Below, one piece after another: positions 25,403-37,120 of a DNA stretch of 64,000 nucleotides. The translations under genes were made by a program, and so were the position numbers. Within the stretch, counting starts at the first letter, position 1, and each line of letters begins with the position of its first letter. The DNA comes from Oscheius sp. JU75. Taxonomy: Eukaryota; Nematoda; Chromadorea; Rhabditida; Rhabditidae. The notes under the pieces are model-generated. The model worked only from the letters and a program-made list of their open reading frames with translations. It was not told the origin of the DNA and ran no database searches. The DNA is taken from NCBI GenBank assembly GCA_037178855.1, contig JASJZC010000006.1, forward strand, positions 3,782,001 through 3,846,000. The letters run 5' to 3'.

Positions 25403-26085
25403 ATGCTGGAAAAATTGAAAAGTGGTGAAAATGAAGAGAGGAAAACTCACGCAAGCAAACAACATGTTGTACTCGAACTTCGAGTTGCGACGATAGCAGG
25501 GAACGATCTTGGGTGGTCGCGTGGCATTGCGGGTGAGAAGAGTTCCGTCCTGGCTGCTCGCTGTGCGTCGTCGGAAACGAACTGTTGTCCACCAATCTCG
25601 TTGTTGAGGGTCCGGAACAGATAATAGTCGTAAGGGGCAAGGTCCGGGCTATATGGAGGATGGGGTAAAACCTCCCAACCCAGTTCCTGGATCCTTGAGC
25701 AAGTGAATTTTGCAGCCAAAGTCAGGTCGACAAAGTTGTTGGTCGACCTGATATTGGTTCATCTTCAACGCTTTTGTCCCCAGACAAAAAGCGATGGAAC
25801 CACAACTGGCATACCCTCGTAGACGTCGTCTCTTGGCCATAAACATCGTTGATATTAGCCGCCGTTTGGGCTCCATTCGTGCCTTTGAGGAACTCATTTA
25901 ACATGACATGTCGCAGATGGTAGGGTGGCATCCGGATAGTCTGGATCAAAACGAACAGAGAATAGAGAATAAGAAGGTGGGAAGTGGTGTCTTGCATGGT
26001 GGTGATAGAGGACTGAGTGAGCAACACGAGGTGCTATAACTATAACTATTGGGTTAGTAAACAAGTCGGAGGGAAAGGTGAAAAT
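25403..26085 (-). mobile_element. mariner copy B with internal deletion and an acquired gene fragment
   Basis: Read on the minus strand, the N-terminal helix-turn-helix region is present (LKGTNGAQTAANINDVYGQ; VCQLWFHRF; DKSVEDEPISGRPTTLS). The sequence then jumps over most of the catalytic domain to ELGWEVLPHPPYSPDLAPYD and LFRTLNNEIGGQQF. After that the frame runs into about 160 nt matching the gene fragment at 24.18-24.34 kb, intron included, instead of the normal transposase end. The deletion junction equals that of copy F. Not capable of encoding transposase. Confidence 0.85.
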
Positions 26086-26211
26086 GGTTCACTTTTGGGA
26101 AATGAATAAAACTTGAAACAAATCTGGGACAGAACAGGAACTCAAACTCGTTGCTTCGATATCAGGTAAAATTCATTTCTGTCGTCCCTACATTACGGAA
26201 AAGCATCACTT

Positions 26212-28127
26212 TCAGCTCAACTTCTCCTTCTCTTTGTAGGCCATCTCGCAGCAGGACCAGCAGTACCATCTCCACAGAATTCGCAGCACAAACAAGAAAC
26301 CAAAGAGCAACGAGAAGAATAAAGCATAGACGTCGAGATTGTAGAGTTGAACCAGGCTGAGATTGGGGAGATTGAGATCAAGATCGTGGTTGAGAATTAA
26401 GTTTGTCCAATGTCGGAGAATCTTGAAAATAGTAATGGTGGAAAAATATGTGGTACCTCTTCAGGAGAGTTGATCCTGCTGTTTCCCAAGGTCTGGTATC
26501 TCTTGGCAGCGTCGCGGAAACTGGAATTGGAGAGAATCAGGTGAAGTTTCTTGTGGAGACTAGCAGCTGACAGTTCTCGTTTGGGAAGCTGCACACCGAT
26601 GCCTCTGAAAAGAAAATTGAACAAAAACAACCGAGACAGACCTGTACTGTCCGAGCATGGAGTTCCTAAGTTGATCAGTTGCAAGTGGGACAAAAACACA
26701 AGGAGTAGCCGACTGAACAGCCTCTCCCAAGCTGTTGTATCCTCCGTGGGTGATGAAGACTTGAGTCTTGTTCAGGGCTAAACTGATATGACTAAAAATA
26801 GGTTATCTTACCCAAAAGATCGTTCTGAGGGAACCACTTGGTTCGGAGAACATTCTTCGGAACTTCAATATCTTCTTCGAACTTCCAGACGAAAGAAATC
26901 TCTGGATTCATCCTAAAGACGTCTGTGACTCACAGTATTGTAAATACCTGAACAGGCCCAAGAGGGCTTCCTTCCAACTTTCGGGCATATCAGCGGCTGT
27001 AACAACAGATCCGAAACTCACGACTACAACAGACTTTGCCTTTTCAGCAAAGGACAAGAACGGCTCCTTCAACTCTTTCGGATTCTTCGTGCCAAGACCA
27101 CCGATATACTGTACTTTGTTGGTGACAGGGATCGGATACTCGAGGAAGGGATCCGAATTCACAAAACTCAGAATAGCCTAAAAGAACAGGTTTGAACGAA
27201 ATTAAATACGAACCTGTTTCCGGAGTTCAGACACAGCAATGAAGTTTTCTCCAAACTTCTTCTTCAAAAGCATCGTTGTCGGTGTTTCCTTGGGAACTTT
27301 TTGTTGAAAATGAGAGAGACTTACAATGATCGAGGCGCTGACTAGTCCGTAGAAAAAGTCACCAAAGGCTGTCTGAGCCCGCTCCACGAAACTCATGTAC
27401 ATTGTCGTGTTCTGGATGAGTCCTAAATACAGTTTTTTGGCCCTAAATGTCGATGAGACCTGGAAGGAAGGAGTTGAAGTAGGGAAGTTGCAATTCCCTC
27501 ATGTGAGGAGCATTCAGGGGCATTGGCATTGTCGTTACCCATTTCCGAATTCCAGCGTGATGGGCGATTCTGGATTGGGAAAGTCGAGGGAGCCCAGGAA
27601 TACTGACCCGTGGAGACAGAAGTCGAGATGACCGTGGAAAACCAGATCGAAATGTTCGTCTTTGATCTGTTGAATGAACTCGTCGTTAGACAACATTCCT
27701 GAAACTTAAATATCCTTTTTTCATTGAATACGTACCACTACAACCCTCGATGACCAGATTTTTGACAGCCTTGCTCAGCTCTCTGTACTCGAACAGTGTC
27801 CAGTCTTCAAAGTTTTCACGGTGCTTCAGTCGACTGTACTCTTCGAAAGCCTTGAGAGGAGCGGCTTTCACGAAAATGTCTCTAATTTTTGAATTGGACG
27901 ATTTGACAGAGTTGGCAGTCGGATTGTACTCTGGACGGACGACAACAACCTCGTGACCGTCTTCTGCCAAGGCTTCGGCTATTCGAAGTACGAAAACCAT
28001 CTGAACTGTAAGTTAGATTGCACAAAAACATTAGAACCTGACTGTTGCTTAGAGCAACCGTGAACATTCCGATCTTGGCACATTCTACTATTGGGAAGAG
28101 TGCGAGAAGTAGATAATACCGCAGCAT
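26212..28127 (-). CDS. UDP-glucuronosyltransferase 1 (ugt family)
   Basis: Transfers sugar from a UDP-sugar to lipophilic compounds in the ER membrane (detoxification). The signal peptide MLRYYLLLALFPIVECAK is followed by the N-terminal acceptor half (SNSQ loop; AEALAEDGHEVVVVRPEYNP; HHAGIRKWV). The donor-binding half has VVVSFGSVVTAADMP and the UGT signature FITHGGYNSLGEAVQS ending VPLATDQLRN. A C-terminal membrane helix precedes a short cytosolic tail ending KEKLS, a KxKxx ER-retrieval motif. About nine short introns. It is a tandem paralogue of the next gene, about 100 nt away, same strand. The usual catalytic-His position appears as SNSQ in this reading. Confidence 0.93.
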
Positions 28128-28232
28128 TAGGAGCGACTCTCTAGTCCTTATCAAAAGGCGAAAAAACAACAGACGACGGGCCACTTATCTTGTCGGAGGG
28201 CATAATACATGAAACAATTTGCATCAGACTCT

Positions 28233-30170
28233 TTATTGAATCTTCTCCTTCTCCTTGTAGGCCATTTCACAACACGACCAGTAGTACCATCGGAAGAGAG
28301 TCCTGAAGACAAGAAGGACTACAAAAATGACGGTGAAGAACAGAAGATACACGTCCAAGTTGTACAATTGGAAGAAGTTCAACTGTGGAAGCGACATGTC
28401 CAAATCGTGAGAGAGGGAGAGATTCGTCCAGTGACGGAGGATTTGGTCGGGAGAGTTGAGACGTCCTTTGGTCAAGGACTGGTACTTCTTCACATTGATC
28501 AGGTACCTGAAAGCGTCTTTGAGATCTGTATTACTAAAACTAACTTGGGATCGGTCATGATGAGTTGCAAATTAGAGTTGAGAGCTTTAAAGCCGAAGTC
28601 CTTCTTGGACATCTGTACGCCGATTCCTCTGAATAGAAAATCTGACTATCGAGTTTAAAAATCACCTATAATGTGCCAGAGCCGAATTCCTATACTGGTC
28701 GGCTATCAATGGGACGAAGACACATGGAGTTCCGGACTGAACAGCTTCTCCGAGACTGTTGTATCCGCCGTGAGTTATAAAAGCTACCGTCTTGTTCAAG
28801 GCTACAAAGAATGGATCCACAGAACTATTAGGGCTAACCCAAGAGGTCGTTTTGCGGGAGCCAATTAGTCCTAACCACATTCTCTGGAACCTCGATTTCC
28901 TCTTCAAACTTCCAAAAGAAGGTGATGTCGGGATTATTTCTGGATCTTTCATGCGAGTCATTTCAGAGATTTTACCTGAAGAGTTCAAGAAGAGCCTGCT
29001 TCCAGCTGTTCGGCATGTCTTTGGCCACAGCTACTGATCCAAAACTGACCAGAACAATCTTCTTGGCCTCCATGGCAACAGCAGCAAAACGTTTCTTCAA
29101 AGCTTTTGGTGTCTGTGTTCCCAGTCCACCAATGAACTGGATCTTCTGGGTGTGAGGATACGGATACTCTAGTAACGGATCGTTGTTAACAAATGCCAAA
29201 ATAGCCGTCTTTCTCAGCTCTGCAACGTGGGGAAAGTCTCGTCCGAACTTTTTCCTCATCATTTCGGTAGTCGGATTGTCCTGAAGTTCTATACTCTTAA
29301 TCTTACAACTCGACATACAACTTGAAGTGGTCCAAGAACAGTAAACAGAAAGTTTCCTGTAATGGTCTTGACTCGATCCAAGAAACTCATATCTGTGGTA
29401 GCATTGGCCAGAAGATCTATTAAGATTATTCATCGTATTGAAACCACTCACTGGGCATGTAGCTGTCAAAATAGGGTATTCCCAAATCACGAAGAATGAG
29501 ACTATGAGTGGGTCCGGGATACATCAGAATCCACTTTCGGATTCCAACGTGGTGAGCGATTCTGAAGTGGAATAAGCCTAGATGAAGAGGCTACTAACCC
29601 GTGCTGACAGAAGTCGATGTGGTGATGAAAAGCCAGGTCGATGTTCTCGTTTCTGATCTCCTCGATAAAACTATCATTTGCTAGCATAGCTGAAACCGTT
29701 TCTTCAAAATGTTTCATACTTAGACCGACAGCTGCAGGCATTCTGTACAAGACCCTTGTAGGAGTTTGAAAGATCCAGCCATTCGCTGAAACCCAGTCCC
29801 TCAAAAATCTCACGATGACTCATCTCTCCCCACTTTTTGAAAGCTTCAGCAGAGGCCGCTTTGACGTGAATTTCACGTATCTGAATGAATATGATGTTGT
29901 CTCAAACAGGGCCGTCTACTTTGGGGTTCTTGGATTTCAACGACGTCGATTGTGGATTGTATTCCGGTCGGATCATAACAACATCATGGCCATCCGCTGC
30001 CAGGGACTCTGCCACCCGAATATTGAACACTATCTGAACTTTCTACACTGAAAAGATTCCTAAAAAACACATACCTGACTGTTGCTAAAAGCTGCTGTAA
30101 AAATGCCAATCTTGGCCGCCTCGAGCCCATTCGAAATGATCAGAAGAGCAAGTAGACACCGAATGAGCAT
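28233..30170 (-). CDS. UDP-glucuronosyltransferase 2 (ugt family)
   Basis: Same architecture as its downstream neighbour: signal peptide (MLIRCLLALLIISNGLEAAK), an N-terminal domain with IAHHVGIRKWILMYPGP, and a donor domain with IVLVSFGSVAVAKDMPNSW. The UGT signature AFITHGGYNSLGEAVQSG leads into VPLIADQYRNSALAHYR. A membrane helix and a CCEMAYKEKEKIQ tail with a KxKxx retrieval motif follow. Introns sit at the same places as in UGT 1, so the pair arose by tandem duplication; the copies are clearly diverged. Transcribed toward UGT 1, upstream of it. Confidence 0.93.
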
Positions 30171-30227
30171 TGGAAGCGTGTACTGCCATATCGCACCTGT
30201 TCCTTATCATTTCACTTCACAAAAAAG

Positions 30228-30310
30228 AAGAGTCGTGCAGATCGACAACTTCTACGACTTTGTGCCATACGACGGTTTGGAAACATATGATGCCGTTTGA
30301 GAAACGTGCT
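30228..30310 (+). repeat. Segment shared with 35110-35195 (module A ectodomain exon-like)
   Basis: gagtcgtgcagatcgacaac and the following 60 nt recur at 35112, where they replace the continuation of kinase-like gene K2a. Read + the shared part is VVQIDNFYDF. It places a fragment of the kinase-cluster repeat just upstream of UGT 2. Confidence 0.75.
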
Positions 30311-30604
30311 AGTCGGCACAGCACAGCCTAATAATTTCCATACAGACGTACAGCGTAGCAACGTGCCTGTATTGAACCGAAGAGAACCAAGAATGCCTGC
30401 TATTACACTGATGGTGGCACAAAATTTTTCTACCTTTTTCGCCCTTTAATTTCGAGAACTGTTTGTCTCATTTTTCTGTAGATAACTAGTCGCCAGTTTT
30501 GCAACGTGAACTCTTCCACTACCTTGACTCGACTTGCCAACTTTTACCTAGGATAACACTTGGCAGAAAAGACTACACGAGGTTTGTCAAGTGTAATCCG
30601 GAAT

Positions 30605-31388
30605 AATATTAGGTCGAGCTATTGGGTATAGCACCTCGGGTTGCTCACTCAGTCCTCTACCACCACCACGCAAGACACCACTTCCCACCTTCTTATTCTC
30701 TATTCTCTGTTCGTTTTGCACGAATGGAGCCCAAACGGCGGCTAATATCGAAGGTGTTTATGGCCAAGGAACGACGTCTACGAGGGTAGGCCAGTTGTGG
30801 TTCCATCGCTTTCGGTCTGGGGACAAAAGCGTCGAAGGTGAGCCAAGATCAAGTCGACCAATAACTTTCAATGAATCGAAGCTGCCGTAGCTCGTGAACG
30901 AGAACAATCGGCAGACTGCCCGTGAGCAGGCAGAGACACTGTCTGTTATTCATGTCGCAGTGGAACATCATTTGAAGCAACTGAGATTTACGAAGAAACT
31001 GGACCCATGGTTGCAGCATGGCCTCAGTGGCGCCCAGAAGTAGCAGCGCATGTCCGTCGCCCATTCTCTCCTGTCCAGGTATGAGAGGAAATCCTTTTTA
31101 CCACGCCTGATGACGGGGGATAAGAAGTGGGTAACGTACGTAAACTTCCGAAGAAAGCGTCAATGGGTGGGTCCAGGCAGACACCAAGTCCTGATGTGAA
31201 ACGACGACGCACTCAAAACCTGGTTGACCAGCTTCTTCGCGTCGAAACCCAAGGTGTTCTACGAGTGTGGCATCCGTAAGCTACCCGTGAAGACGTGGTA
31301 CATCATAATGGTGATTACAACGAGTTGTTTGGAAGTCAATCAATTTTTGCATTTGAAAAAGCGAAAAGACTTAGTTACCAACCCAATA
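30605..31388 (+). mobile_element. mariner copy C, deleted
   Basis: Starts within the 5' leader (tatagcacctcg), reads the disrupted N-terminal region (FMAKERRLRG; CGSIAF-type DNA), passes a degraded middle with the mariner phrase caccaagtcctgatgtgaaa, then jumps to the transposase end (KPKVFYECGIRKLPVK). It ends with the 3' repeat gcgaaaagacttagttacca plus acccaata at 31388. Multiple stops; inactive. Confidence 0.85.
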
Positions 31389-31499
31389 CCAGAAGTACTT
31401 CTCAAACCACAATGAAGAAAGTATATTTTCCACTCATGGTACCCCCCCCCCTCTTTGGATACAGGCGTCGGACTGTATCCTAATAAGATAAATATCATC

Positions 31500-32000
31500 G
31501 ATAAAAGTTTCTAGCTTCTGGCCGACGAGAGTACCGATGGCGATGAGTACACAGTTGGCCAAAATGGACTGATAGTCGTTGTTCCCTGTGCCTCAGCCAA
31601 CTTTCCGATCTACGTTTGCAGGAAGAGAAACTGTCCCAGAGAAACATCAATCTCCCTCCCTGGCTGGGGATGCAGATGCAAAGACGGATACTTTGATATA
31701 TACAGCGCGCTGACTTCAGCCCAGAGGAGTCAAGTTGGAACCAGCAGAGTATGATATACTTATTGATTATATTATACATTTTCAGGGTGAACTCTGCCTA
31801 CTTTCCTTGGAATAGTGATCCGAATAAAAAGCATGAACTCGTGTTTGCTCTGATAGTGGGAAATGTTATATTGATTGGCGCCCGTCGTTCTTATCACCTC
31901 TAAACATTTTCCCCAATTTCTCTCCGCTTTTTTCGATAGCTCGTAGAGCGCGACGCGGAACAGCCTATCCACAGTCCAGAATCTCTTCTCCAGAATATTG
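31500..32000 (+). pseudogene. Module A copy 1 (Cys-containing ectodomain-like) and K1 exon scrap
   Basis: Open from about 31526: DESTDGDEYTVGQNG, then VCRKRNCPRETSISLPGWGC and RCKDGYFDIYSALTSA, a four-Cys segment, then a donor and a ttttcag acceptor at about 31786. The next exon (VNSAYFPWNSDPNKKHELVF) is only open in a phase that does not match. At 31950-31996 a 45-nt piece of the K1 exon (cgcggaacagcctatccaca) is embedded. No start, signal peptide or full gene; a remnant of the unit that precedes K1. Confidence 0.55.
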
Positions 32001-32438
32001 TCTCTACTGCTGATTACTGCAGTGAAGAGACGGATACGGTTCTTTGTTACCAACTACTCTCTTTGAAATTCCTGTAAACTTTGCTGTTTTCCGCTGAAAC
32101 AATAAAGTACTATTTTCAATTTGAACTGTTTGAATGAATTTATCATATTCTTTATTAGCCATTCCGCACAAAAATTTGGAAACATCTCTCAATCAGATAG
32201 GGAATGGCAAACCTCTGGATGCTACCGTATATAGTTGTAGTATTCAAAAAGTTCTTATCGTGTTTGCCTCATATACATGTTTTTTTACTCAAGGACCGCT
32301 ATCAAGTGTTGCTCATCAGTTGCACCCATTTGTGGTGAGAAATTAAAGCCCTGTACTCGCACTCTTCCTCCTCCGTTTTTTCTGCCTTCTTCCCTCTCTG
32401 TATTAGAGCAATCATTTCACAATATCTTTTAAGTTTAG

Positions 32439-34015
32439 ATGGGACCTCCCAAAAAGGGAGAACCAGAGTCAGAACCGAGTTGCAAGAAGTTTCGCGACAA
32501 CAGCCCTTCTCGAAAAGACTCTGGCTACACCTCGCAGTCCTCTAACAACGCGTCATCCTCTTCAAATCCTGCTGGTTAGTAATGGTTTGTTTGAATAACA
32601 ATAATTTAGAAGAAGACCCTCTCGCAGATGTTGTAGATGTTGGTGTCGGTTGGTTAATCTTTGATACATTGTTAATACGAACCATTTAGTTGATTTTGCC
32701 CCTTCCTCGCGTGAGGCTATTTCCCATCGCGGTTAGTCACGTTTTCTTACCTGACCTATCTATATAAAACAGAAGAACATCCAGAAGAACCTCAAAACGC
32801 TCTGTTATGCAACGAGCCTCAAGTGCCTTCAAACAGTCAAAGTTTAGACGAAGACTATGCTGTTCCTCCGAGTCCGCAGCCCCCCGGTCTCGTCGGTTGG
32901 TTCCAGTATATTGCATGACCAATATCATATGTTTAGGCGGAAGGTTTCCTTCTCCTCCAGTTCATGAACGTGTACAATTTGATCATCTAGACGAAGTGGG
33001 AGTCGGGTTGCTCGAGGTCATATCTGTTGAAGGGAATAGTAGGCAAGACAGTACTGAAGAGCAAGGGTTGGTTTCAAATAGGTTGTAACTTACTTATATT
33101 CATTCAGACCGGTTACCAGAACTGTTCTCGATATCTCCGACGCTAACTTCAATGTTGCTCACTACAACTACCTCTTCGACGTAAGATGCACTTTTCCATC
33201 TAATCACTGGAAGATTTACAGCTATCCCATCCGCATTTTTTGAGGAACTACCATTTCCTGAGACGCGGAACAGCCTATCCACTGTCCAGAATCTCTGCCA
33301 TTATATCAGAACACACGTATAGAACTTTAGAGTACAGTAAGTCTTCCTCTTCAACCTTCTTAAGTCTTCAGTAATCGACGACGGCATGCCGCTTGACCGA
33401 AGGGTAGCACTCGGATGGATCCGTGAACTCTTCAATGCTCTCATTTTCCTCAAGAGTGAAAATGTTGTCCATGGGCGAATTGCTCCATGGCGGTCAGTTG
33501 AAAACCTTTCCTCCCAACGAGTCTTGTTTAGAGTCTTCTTCGACGAAGGTGATGTGCTTAAGCTGCAGGTTGTTCCTCATCAACTGATTCCAATGGACAC
33601 GTAAGTTAAATTTTTCTGCTGTTTCTGTATATTAACAAATGGCAATGAATTGAGATTAGAGCATGGGATGAGATGGGGTCAAGAAAATGTGAATACGGAC
33701 ATTTACAGTCGGTTTAGGAACCTCGTCTACACAGCTGATGAAGTTCGGGACGGGCAACCTTTAAACGAGAAGAGCGACGTCTATTCTGCTGCCTCTGTAG
33801 CATATGGTTTATTGGAAAGGAGGTGAGAAAGAAATTTCTAACCAGTTGCAAAATATTGTTTCAGGGATCCGCCTCTTGATAAGACGGGTCTTCATTCCAT
33901 TTTAGTCTCAGCGAAAACAAATCAACTTCTCGCCCGATCTTGGGCTCCGCCAGAGAATCGTCCTACTGTTGAAAAATTGCTCAGTGCCATCGAATCGGAG
34001 CCTTTTGACATTTGA
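32439..34015 (+). CDS. K1a: divergent pseudokinase, about 380 aa
   Basis: About eleven short exons, all in phase, start at an ATG directly behind aagtttag. The N terminus is Ser/Lys/Pro-rich and disordered (MGPPKKGEPESEP; DSGYTSQSSNNASSSS). The kinase-like part follows: N-lobe VGLLEVISVEGN, helix-C/beta4 region LSHPHFLRNYHFLRRGTAYP, LGWIRELFNALIFLKSENVV, then HGRIAPWR at the HRDLxxxN site and EGDVLKLQVVP where DFG should be. The C-lobe has EKSDVYSAASVAYGLLERR and WAPPENRPTVEKLLSAI. The catalytic Asp, the Asn and the DFG Asp are all missing, so catalysis is unlikely. Intron positions match those in K2. First gene of an operon-like pair with K2a. Confidence 0.75.
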
Positions 34016-34116
34016 CAAAAATGTTTTGGAATTCTCTTCTTTTTTGAATTTCTCGTTTTAACGATATCTTACCTGTTTCTCTCAGGCGTTGTACTCAATC
34101 ACATTCAGTTTAGATA
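34016..34116 (+). promoter_or_regulatory. Intercistronic spacer K1a-K2a (101 nt)
   Basis: A pyrimidine-rich stretch ending cattcagtttag just before the K2a ATG. Length and layout resemble nematode operon spacers with downstream trans-splicing. Confidence 0.55.
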
Positions 34117-35111
34117 ATGGACAATAATGAACTTCGAATTATCGAGCTGAAAGGACAACTACAAGATCTGGAAGACCGAAAGTTCGCAAATAAGTAGCGT
34201 TCCTTCTTCTGGCAGTAATTCTACACATTTTCAGAAAGATCCGTCTCGTGTCGGTCAAAAAAAACTACATCCCCTTTATTCCCGAGCTCTTCCATAAGAA
34301 CATTGTTGCTCAATACGGACTCCTCGAAACCAACAATCATGGTTACTTTCTTATGTTGGAAAGAACTGTCGGGACTTCTGTCCAGAAGCATCTGGAGGAG
34401 AACAAACCTACAGAAGAGGTTACTCGCTCTTGGCTTCTGGACGCTTCTCGTGCTTTGAATTATTGCCACTCTTTGAATTTTACATACGGAGAGTTGTCCT
34501 TGGACAGGTAGATTTTGTCTAGAGCCTGAAACACTCTTCAGACTACACATCCATGGAAGTAGACTGAAACTCGAGCATCCAGCTGTCTGTGGAAACTATG
34601 GTCAAGGAGTCAAGCAAGATCTTTTGGAACTCTGCAAGTTGGTTCTAACCTCTTCGGACGACCAATTGAAGAGTCTTTCTGAGAAAATCGAAAGGTATGA
34701 CTCTGATTTCTCCTGCCTAACATCTTTCAGTGGAACGATCAAAACTGCCAGCGAAGTTTGTCGATTTTTGGAAGAGCTCGTCCCGAAAGCCACTTTCGAG
34801 AAAGGAGCAAAGTCTCTCAAGAGAGTGGCTCCTTGTGAGGAAGCGGTCTCTGTAAAGGCTGCTAAGAGTGAGAGTTTGTTCTACCAATTCGAATCGACTT
34901 CTAGGACCGCGACCCGTGACGACGTTCGACCCGGATCTGCAGATTGTCCCGGAGAACGTGGAGGACATCTGTGGACAAAAGGAGACAGCGATCGGGACTT
35001 TGGTCGAGCTGGATACGGAACATGTTAGTGGACAAGGACATTACGTCTCCGCAGTGATCAAGCTCGAAGGATACGTTGGGTTGGTTTTGAACTCGCCTTG
35101 TTCTCACGAAG
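34117..35111 (+). pseudogene. K2a: truncated two-domain kinase-like gene
   Basis: Begins like K2b (NNELRIIELKGQLQDLEDRK) but the first donor is aataag instead of gtaag, and the DNA then jumps from gtaattct to acacattttcag, deleting exons 2-4 of K2b. The first kinase-like domain (34230-34510; YGELSLDR) and the linker to SGQGHYVSAVIKLEGYVG are present and nearly identical to K2b. At 35111 the sequence switches to module A DNA, so the second kinase-like domain is lost. Confidence 0.8.
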
Positions 35112-35700
35112 AGTCGTGCAGATCGACAACTTCTACGACTTTTTGACAGTTCAAAAACATATGATGCCGTTTGAGAAATATGCTACTCGGTACAGGCGGT
35201 TCCATGCGGTACGGACCGGACATCTCTTGATGAGATAGTACGTGTGAGACCAAATACTTGGTTCGAACTGGAGGGTTTTCCCTAAGACTTTCGGAATTGG
35301 AGGGGTAACTGGAAGGGGTCGTCCAACTGTATCCTACTAAGATAAATATCATCTGTAAAAGTTTCCAGGTTCTGGTCGACGAGAGTACCGACGGCGATGA
35401 ATACACAGTTGGCCAAAATGGACCGACAGTCGGTGTTCCCTGTGCCACAGCCAACTCTCCGATCTACGTTTGCAGGAAGAGAAACTTTCCCAGAGAAACA
35501 TCAATCTCCCTCCCTGATGCAAATGCAAAGACGGATACTCTGATATATACAGAGCGCTAACTTCAGCAGAGAAGATTCAAGTTAGAACCAACAGAGTACA
35601 ATATACTTATTGATAGTACTATATATTTTCAGGGTGAACTCTGCCTTCTTTCCCCGGAATAGTGATCCGAATTCGTGTTCGCTCTGATAGTAGGAGGGGT
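35112..35700 (+). pseudogene. Module A copy 2, degraded
   Basis: VVQIDNFYDF-type exon (shared with 30228-30310), a spacer, then DESTDGDEYTVGQNGPTVG and VCRKRNFPRETSISLP. One Cys of copies 1 and 3 is Phe here, and about 13 nt around the GWGC motif are missing. The donor after the first exon is altered compared with copy 3 (tgatgagatag against ggtgagtacg). Confidence 0.55.
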
Positions 35701-35923
35701 TATATTGATTGGCGGCTGTCGTTCTTATCAGCTCAAAACCGCCAATTACTCGCCGCTTTTTTCGATAGCTCGTAGAGCTCTACTATCCTGTCTCTAGTGC
35801 TGATTACTGCAGTGAGGAGACGAATACAGTTTTTTGTTATCAGGTACTCTCGTTGACATTCCTGTAAACTTTATTAGTTCCCGCTGAAACAACCGAGTAC
35901 TATTTTCAATCTGTACCGTTTTA

Positions 35924-37120
35924 ATGAATTTGTCTCCAAACAGACAAGATTCTGACGAAGATGGCTCCTCGGATAACTCGGACGTTGTCGGTTGGTTCCA
36001 GTCTATTGCATGGCCAATACCATATATTTAGGCGGATGGTTTCCTGATCCTCCAGTTCATGAACGTGTACAGCTTGATCATCGAGACGAATCGGAAGTCG
36101 GGTTGCTCGAGGTCATATATGTTGAAGGGAATAGTAGACAAGACAGAACTGAAGAGCAAGGGTTGGTTTCAAATAGGTTGTAACTTACTTATATTCATTC
36201 AGACCGGTTACCAGAACTGTTCTCGATGTCTCTGACGCTTACTTCAATGCTAATGACTACAGCTACCTCTTCTACGTAAGACTCTTTTTCATCTAATCAC
36301 TGGAAGATTTACAGCTATCCCATCCGCTTTTTTTGAGAAACTATAATTTCCTGCGACGCGGAACAGCCTATCCACTGTCCAGAATCTCTGCCATTATATC
36401 AGAACACGCGTATAGGACTTTAGAGCACAGTAAGTCTTCCTCTTCAACCTTCTTAATTCTTCAGTAATCGATGACGGCATGCCGCTTGACCGAAGGGTAG
36501 CACTCGGCTGGATCCGTGATCTCTTCAATGCTCTCATTTTCCTCAAGAGTGAAAATGTTGTCCATGGGCGAATTGCTCCATGGCGGTCAGTTGAAAACCT
36601 TTCCTCCCAACGAGTCCTGTTTAGAGTCTTCTTCGACGAAGGTGATGTGCTTAAGCTGCAGGTTGTTCCTCATCAACTGATTCCAATGGACACGTAAGTT
36701 AAATTTTTCTGCTGTTTCTGTATATTTACAAATGGCAATAAATTGAGATTTGAGCATGGGATGAGCTGGGGTCAATAAAGTATGAATACGGACATTTACA
36801 GTCGGTTTAGGAACCTCGTCTACACAGCTGATGAAGTTCGGGACAGTCAACCTCCAAACGAGAAGAGCGACGTCTATTCAGCTGCCTCAGTAACATATCG
36901 TATACTCCAAGAGAGGTGAGGAAGAAATTTCTAACCAGTTGCAAAATATTGTTTCAGGGATCCGCCTCTTGATAAGACGGGTCTTCATTCCATTTTGGTC
37001 TCAGCGGAAACAAATCAACTTCTCACCCGATCTTGGGCTCCGCCAGAGGATCGTCCTACTGCTGAAGAATTGCTCAATGCCATCAAATCGGAGATACGCC
37101 GTGTTAATCTTGCCGTTTGA
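35924..37120 (+). CDS. K1b: divergent pseudokinase with a shorter N terminus
   Basis: Starts MNLSPNRQDSDEDGSSDNSD, unlike K1a, and joins the common K1 body at VGGWFPDPPVHERVQLDH. The kinase-like parts match K1a closely: VGLLEVIYVEGN, LSHPLFLRNYNFLRRGTAYP, GWIRDLFNALIFLKSENVVH, HGRIAPWR, EGDVLKLQVVP, EKSDVYSAASVTYRILQER and WAPPEDRPTAEELLNAI. All introns keep gt...ag and phase. The HGR and absent DFG again argue against catalysis. The different N terminus comes from DNA that in unit 1 is noncoding (32.13 kb), so this copy has gained a new start. Followed after 102 nt by K2b. Confidence 0.7.

Noticed and set aside
34868-35028. K2 frame continuing SESLFYQFESTSRTATRDDV
   Set aside because: It reads through an intron (gtgaga...cttctag); splicing gives the frame PVTTFDPDLQIVPENVED that continues into domain 2.
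36479-36697. Uninterrupted frame through HGRIAPWR and SVENLSSQRV in K1 genes
   Set aside because: The stretch after CGG is an intron (gtcagt...tgtttag): removing it joins HGRIAPWR to VFFDEGDVLKL, which matches kinase spacing and the intron position in K2.
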